From Spirochaetia bacterium (lineage in GTDB: Bacteria > Spirochaetota > Spirochaetia > Treponematales > Breznakiellaceae): a DNA stretch of 33,693 nt. Made by a program: the position numbers and the translations under genes. The notes under the pieces are model-generated. The model saw only the letters and a list, made by a program, of their open reading frames with translations, was not told the DNA's origin and made no database searches. The DNA lies in the NCBI GenBank assembly GCA_026002265.1, contig BOBG01000011.1, forward strand, positions 1 to 33,693. The letters are read 5' to 3'. How positions within the stretch are numbered: position 1 is the stretch's first letter; each line of letters opens with the position of its first letter. Shown in pieces: positions 32,014 through 33,693 of this stretch.

Positions 32014-33303
32014 ATGGAACCGGAGATGTTTGGGCCGCGAGTGCGGCCACCCCTTGGACAGTGGATCCCTTTGAGTATTCAGCATATCTTTGCTATGTTT
32101 GGTGCAACGATTCTCGTACCGCTTCTGACTGGTTTGGATCCCGCGACTGCACTGTTTACAGCCGGAACCGGAACACTTATCTACATTTTGTGTACCGGCG
32201 CACAGGTGCCGGCTTTTTTGGGTTCTTCCTTTGCCTTTATTCCACCGATTATTAGTATTTCAGCCGCCTATGGAATGCCCTATGCGCTCGGCGGTGCTGT
32301 TACTGCCGGCATTTTTTACTGTATTGTGGGTGCTATAATTAAAGTGGCCGGAACTGCATGGCTGGACCGTGCGCTGCCGCCGGTTGTTATCGGTTCAGTG
32401 ATTGTGGTCATTGGTTTGAATTTAGCGCCGACTGCCATTAACATGGCGATGAATGATGGAAATGGAAATTATAGCCTGCCGATGTTTTCCATTGCACTGT
32501 TTACACTTGCAGTGACTGTAGCGGCAAATATTTTTCTTAAAGGTTTTTTTAGTACGATTCCAATTTTATTTGGATTAATTTCCGGCTATCTTTTTACGTT
32601 AATTATGGGATCATTTTTTCCGGCGTATCATATTATTGATTTTGACATTGTTTCTAAGACGCCGTGGTTTGGACTTCCGCATTTTGCTGTTCCAAGATTC
32701 AACGGCGTAGCAATGCTGACTTTTATTATCGTTTCCCTTGCAACGATTTGCGAGCATCTTGGCGACACACTCGTCACGAGCAAAGTGGTTGGGCAGGATT
32801 TTTACAAAAAGCCGGGTCTGCACCGGACTCTTGCCGGTGATGGACTTGCAACCGCGTGGGCTGCCCTGTGGGGAGGACCGCCGAACACGACTTACGGTGA
32901 AAATATCGGGGTCATGGCAATCACCAAAGTCTATTCCGTCTGGGTAATCGGCGGAGCAGCGGTAGTTGCTGTGACCCTTTCTTTTTTTAGGAAATTCGGT
33001 GCGCTGATTCAGACAATTCCCTCGCCGGTTATGGGCGGCATTTCCATGCTTTTATTCGGAATTATCGCAAGTTCCGGGCTGCGGACCATTGTTGAAAGCG
33101 GCGTTGATTATAAAGATAAGCGTAATCTGACCATTTCCTCGGTCATTTTTGTGATTGGAATCGGCGGTGGCCGACTCGCATTTAATTTAAGTTCTGACGT
33201 ACGCTTTGAGCTGGCCGGTGTTGCACTAGCGACAGTTGTGGGAATTATTCTCAACCTACTCTTTCCGGTTGCAAAGGGAGGTTACTCTAGTAAAATCCGT
33301 TAG
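32014..33303 (+). CDS. uraA: uracil/xanthine permease (NCS2 family, UraA-like)
   Basis: A 429-residue inner-membrane nucleobase:cation symporter with about 12-14 helices. The N-terminal LSIQHIFAMFGATILVPLLT, the helix-breaking GSSFAFIPPI near residues 70-79, ATICEHLGDTL near 242-252 (the glutamate binds the base) and GGPPNTTYGENIGVMAIT near 288-305 are diagnostic of UraA-type carriers. ATG 32014 follows GGAGG by five bases; upstream in-frame codons contain the promoter. No uracil phosphoribosyltransferase gene or PyrR site is visible in the leader. Confidence 0.92.
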   Translation: MEPEMFGPRVRPPLGQWIPLSIQHIFAMFGATILVPLLTGLDPATALFTAGTGTLIYILCTGAQVPAFLGSSFAFIPPIISISAAYGMPYALGGAVTAGIFYCIVGAIIKVAGTAWLDRALPPVVIGSVIVVIGLNLAPTAINMAMNDGNGNYSLPMFSIALFTLAVTVAANIFLKGFFSTIPILFGLISGYLFTLIMGSFFPAYHIIDFDIVSKTPWFGLPHFAVPRFNGVAMLTFIIVSLATICEHLGDTLVTSKVVGQDFYKKPGLHRTLAGDGLATAWAALWGGPPNTTYGENIGVMAITKVYSVWVIGGAAVVAVTLSFFRKFGALIQTIPSPVMGGISMLLFGIIASSGLRTIVESGVDYKDKRNLTISSVIFVIGIGGGRLAFNLSSDVRFELAGVALATVVGIILNLLFPVAKGGYSSKIR

Positions 33304-33308
33304 GATTT

Positions 33309-33390
33309 GAGGGGGTGTCTTCCCCCTGCCTCTATCACGACAGGCTCGATAACCGGTCATCGAGCCTGTCGTGATAGAGGCACCCCCCTC
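33309..33390. terminator. long palindrome after uraA (CCTGTCGA family)
   Basis: A perfect 24-bp stem (33327-33350 with 33359-33382, eight-base loop AACCGGTC) inside GAGGGGGTGT/CACCCCCCTC arms. It belongs to the same family as 1379-1465 and shares the GAGGGGGTGTCTTCCCCCT module with 2989-3047. Its position suggests it ends the uraA transcript. Confidence 0.75.
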
Positions 33391-33406
33391 GTAATTGAGA
33401 GCGTTC

Positions 33407-33450
33407 CCTGACCTGTCGAAGGCGTTCCCTGAGCCTGTCGAAGGGAACAC
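33407..33450. repeat. short GCGTTCCCTGA..CCTGTCGAAGG repeats
   Basis: Two near-direct copies of a GCGTTCCCTG(AG)CCTGTCGAAGG-like word, the second followed by GGAACAC so that it can pair with the preceding GTTCCC. This is a dispersed-repeat type seen in many bacterial genomes. Confidence 0.6.
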
Positions 33451-33459
33451 CGGAAGCTG

Positions 33460-33517
33460 TCCACGAATACACACGAATATTCACTAATTCATTTTCTTAT
33501 TCGTGTACATTCGTGGA
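33460..33517. repeat. CACGAAT-family hairpin
   Basis: TCCACGAATACACACGAATA (33460-33479) pairs at 18 of 20 positions with TATTCGTGTACATTCGTGGA (33498-33517) across an 18-base loop. It is the palindromic form of the words found at 2251-2980 and 26106-26280. Confidence 0.8.
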
Positions 33518-33693
33518 TCATATTCTTTCTTCATTATGACAGCGCCCAAACCCCTTCATGTACATTCGTGGATCATATTCTTTCTTCATTATGACAGCGC
33601 CCAAACCCCTTCATGTACATTCGTGGATCATATTCTTTTTTCATTATGACAGCGCCCAAACCCCAAACCCCTTCATGTATATTCTTGCAATTC
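33504..33693. repeat. 55-bp tandem repeat array running to the window end
   Basis: Units start at 33504, 33559 and 33614 (55 bp each) with a fourth, partial one at 33676 after a 7-bp local duplication of CCAAACC. The unit contains TACATTCGTGGATCATATTC and CATTATGACAGCGCCCAAAC. No open frame crosses it. It may continue beyond the window. Confidence 0.92.

Noticed and set aside
33504..33693. CRISPR array of 55-bp period
   Set aside because: The whole period is conserved, leaving no variable spacers.

Overview
The window looks like bacterial chromosome from a spirochaete, most probably a Treponema-like organism. The reasons are a V-type (not F-type) ATPase cluster next to secG and a PTS IIA-like gene, frequent TTG/GTG starts, a DNA composition near 50% GC, and the mix of housekeeping and binding-protein genes. 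This is inference from gene content; there is no rRNA in the window. I saw no rRNA, tRNA, CRISPR array or prophage.

Layout. 1-2249 (+): the end of an ABC permease, a small cysteine-rich protein, a THI5/NMT1-type binding protein and its ATPase, probably an importer for a thiamine-pyrimidine precursor. 2250-3060: a higher-order tandem repeat array and palindromes. 3076-5398 (-): a sugar-type binding protein and an endonuclease/exonuclease/phosphatase-family lipoprotein. 5584-8676 (+): ruvB, queA, a TSCPD protein and tatD. 8716-15149: two inverted 782-bp copies of a REP-associated transposase (RAYT) unit flank trxA, a giant transglutaminase-TPR fusion and a DUF2147 protein. 15287-16672: a transposase scrap, a GerMN protein and a PilZ protein. 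16698-20595 (-): 2-oxoacid:ferredoxin oxidoreductase beta and gamma, an unknown gene, a tandem PII-like protein and Nnr. 20764-27597 (+): a PfkB kinase, then secG, PTS IIA and V-ATPase subunits (G-like, C, I, K, F, E). 27692-29062: an AT-rich patch holding a truncated DNA methyltransferase and a broken tnpB, in the place where V-ATPase A, B and D would be expected. 29049-33303: an ABC-F protein, an NtrC-type regulator (-) and a uracil permease. 33309-33693: more hairpins and tandem repeats.

The most unusual feature is the repeat ecology. The RAYT copies are framed by the motif GGGGACAGACC, and about 19 copies of that motif are scattered through intergenic DNA, 11 of them in one alternating A-B-A-B-A array. 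The two RAYT copies differ by about 36 silent codon changes but only 3 amino-acid changes, packed into the middle of the gene between nearly identical flanks. This suggests selection on the protein plus recombination with a diverged relative. Other notable points are three genes whose apparent -10 box sits so close to the start codon that the mRNA would be leaderless, a V-ATPase cluster without its catalytic subunits, an Nnr protein whose epimerase signature is missing, and a very high density of CCGG that disappears in the acquired patch.
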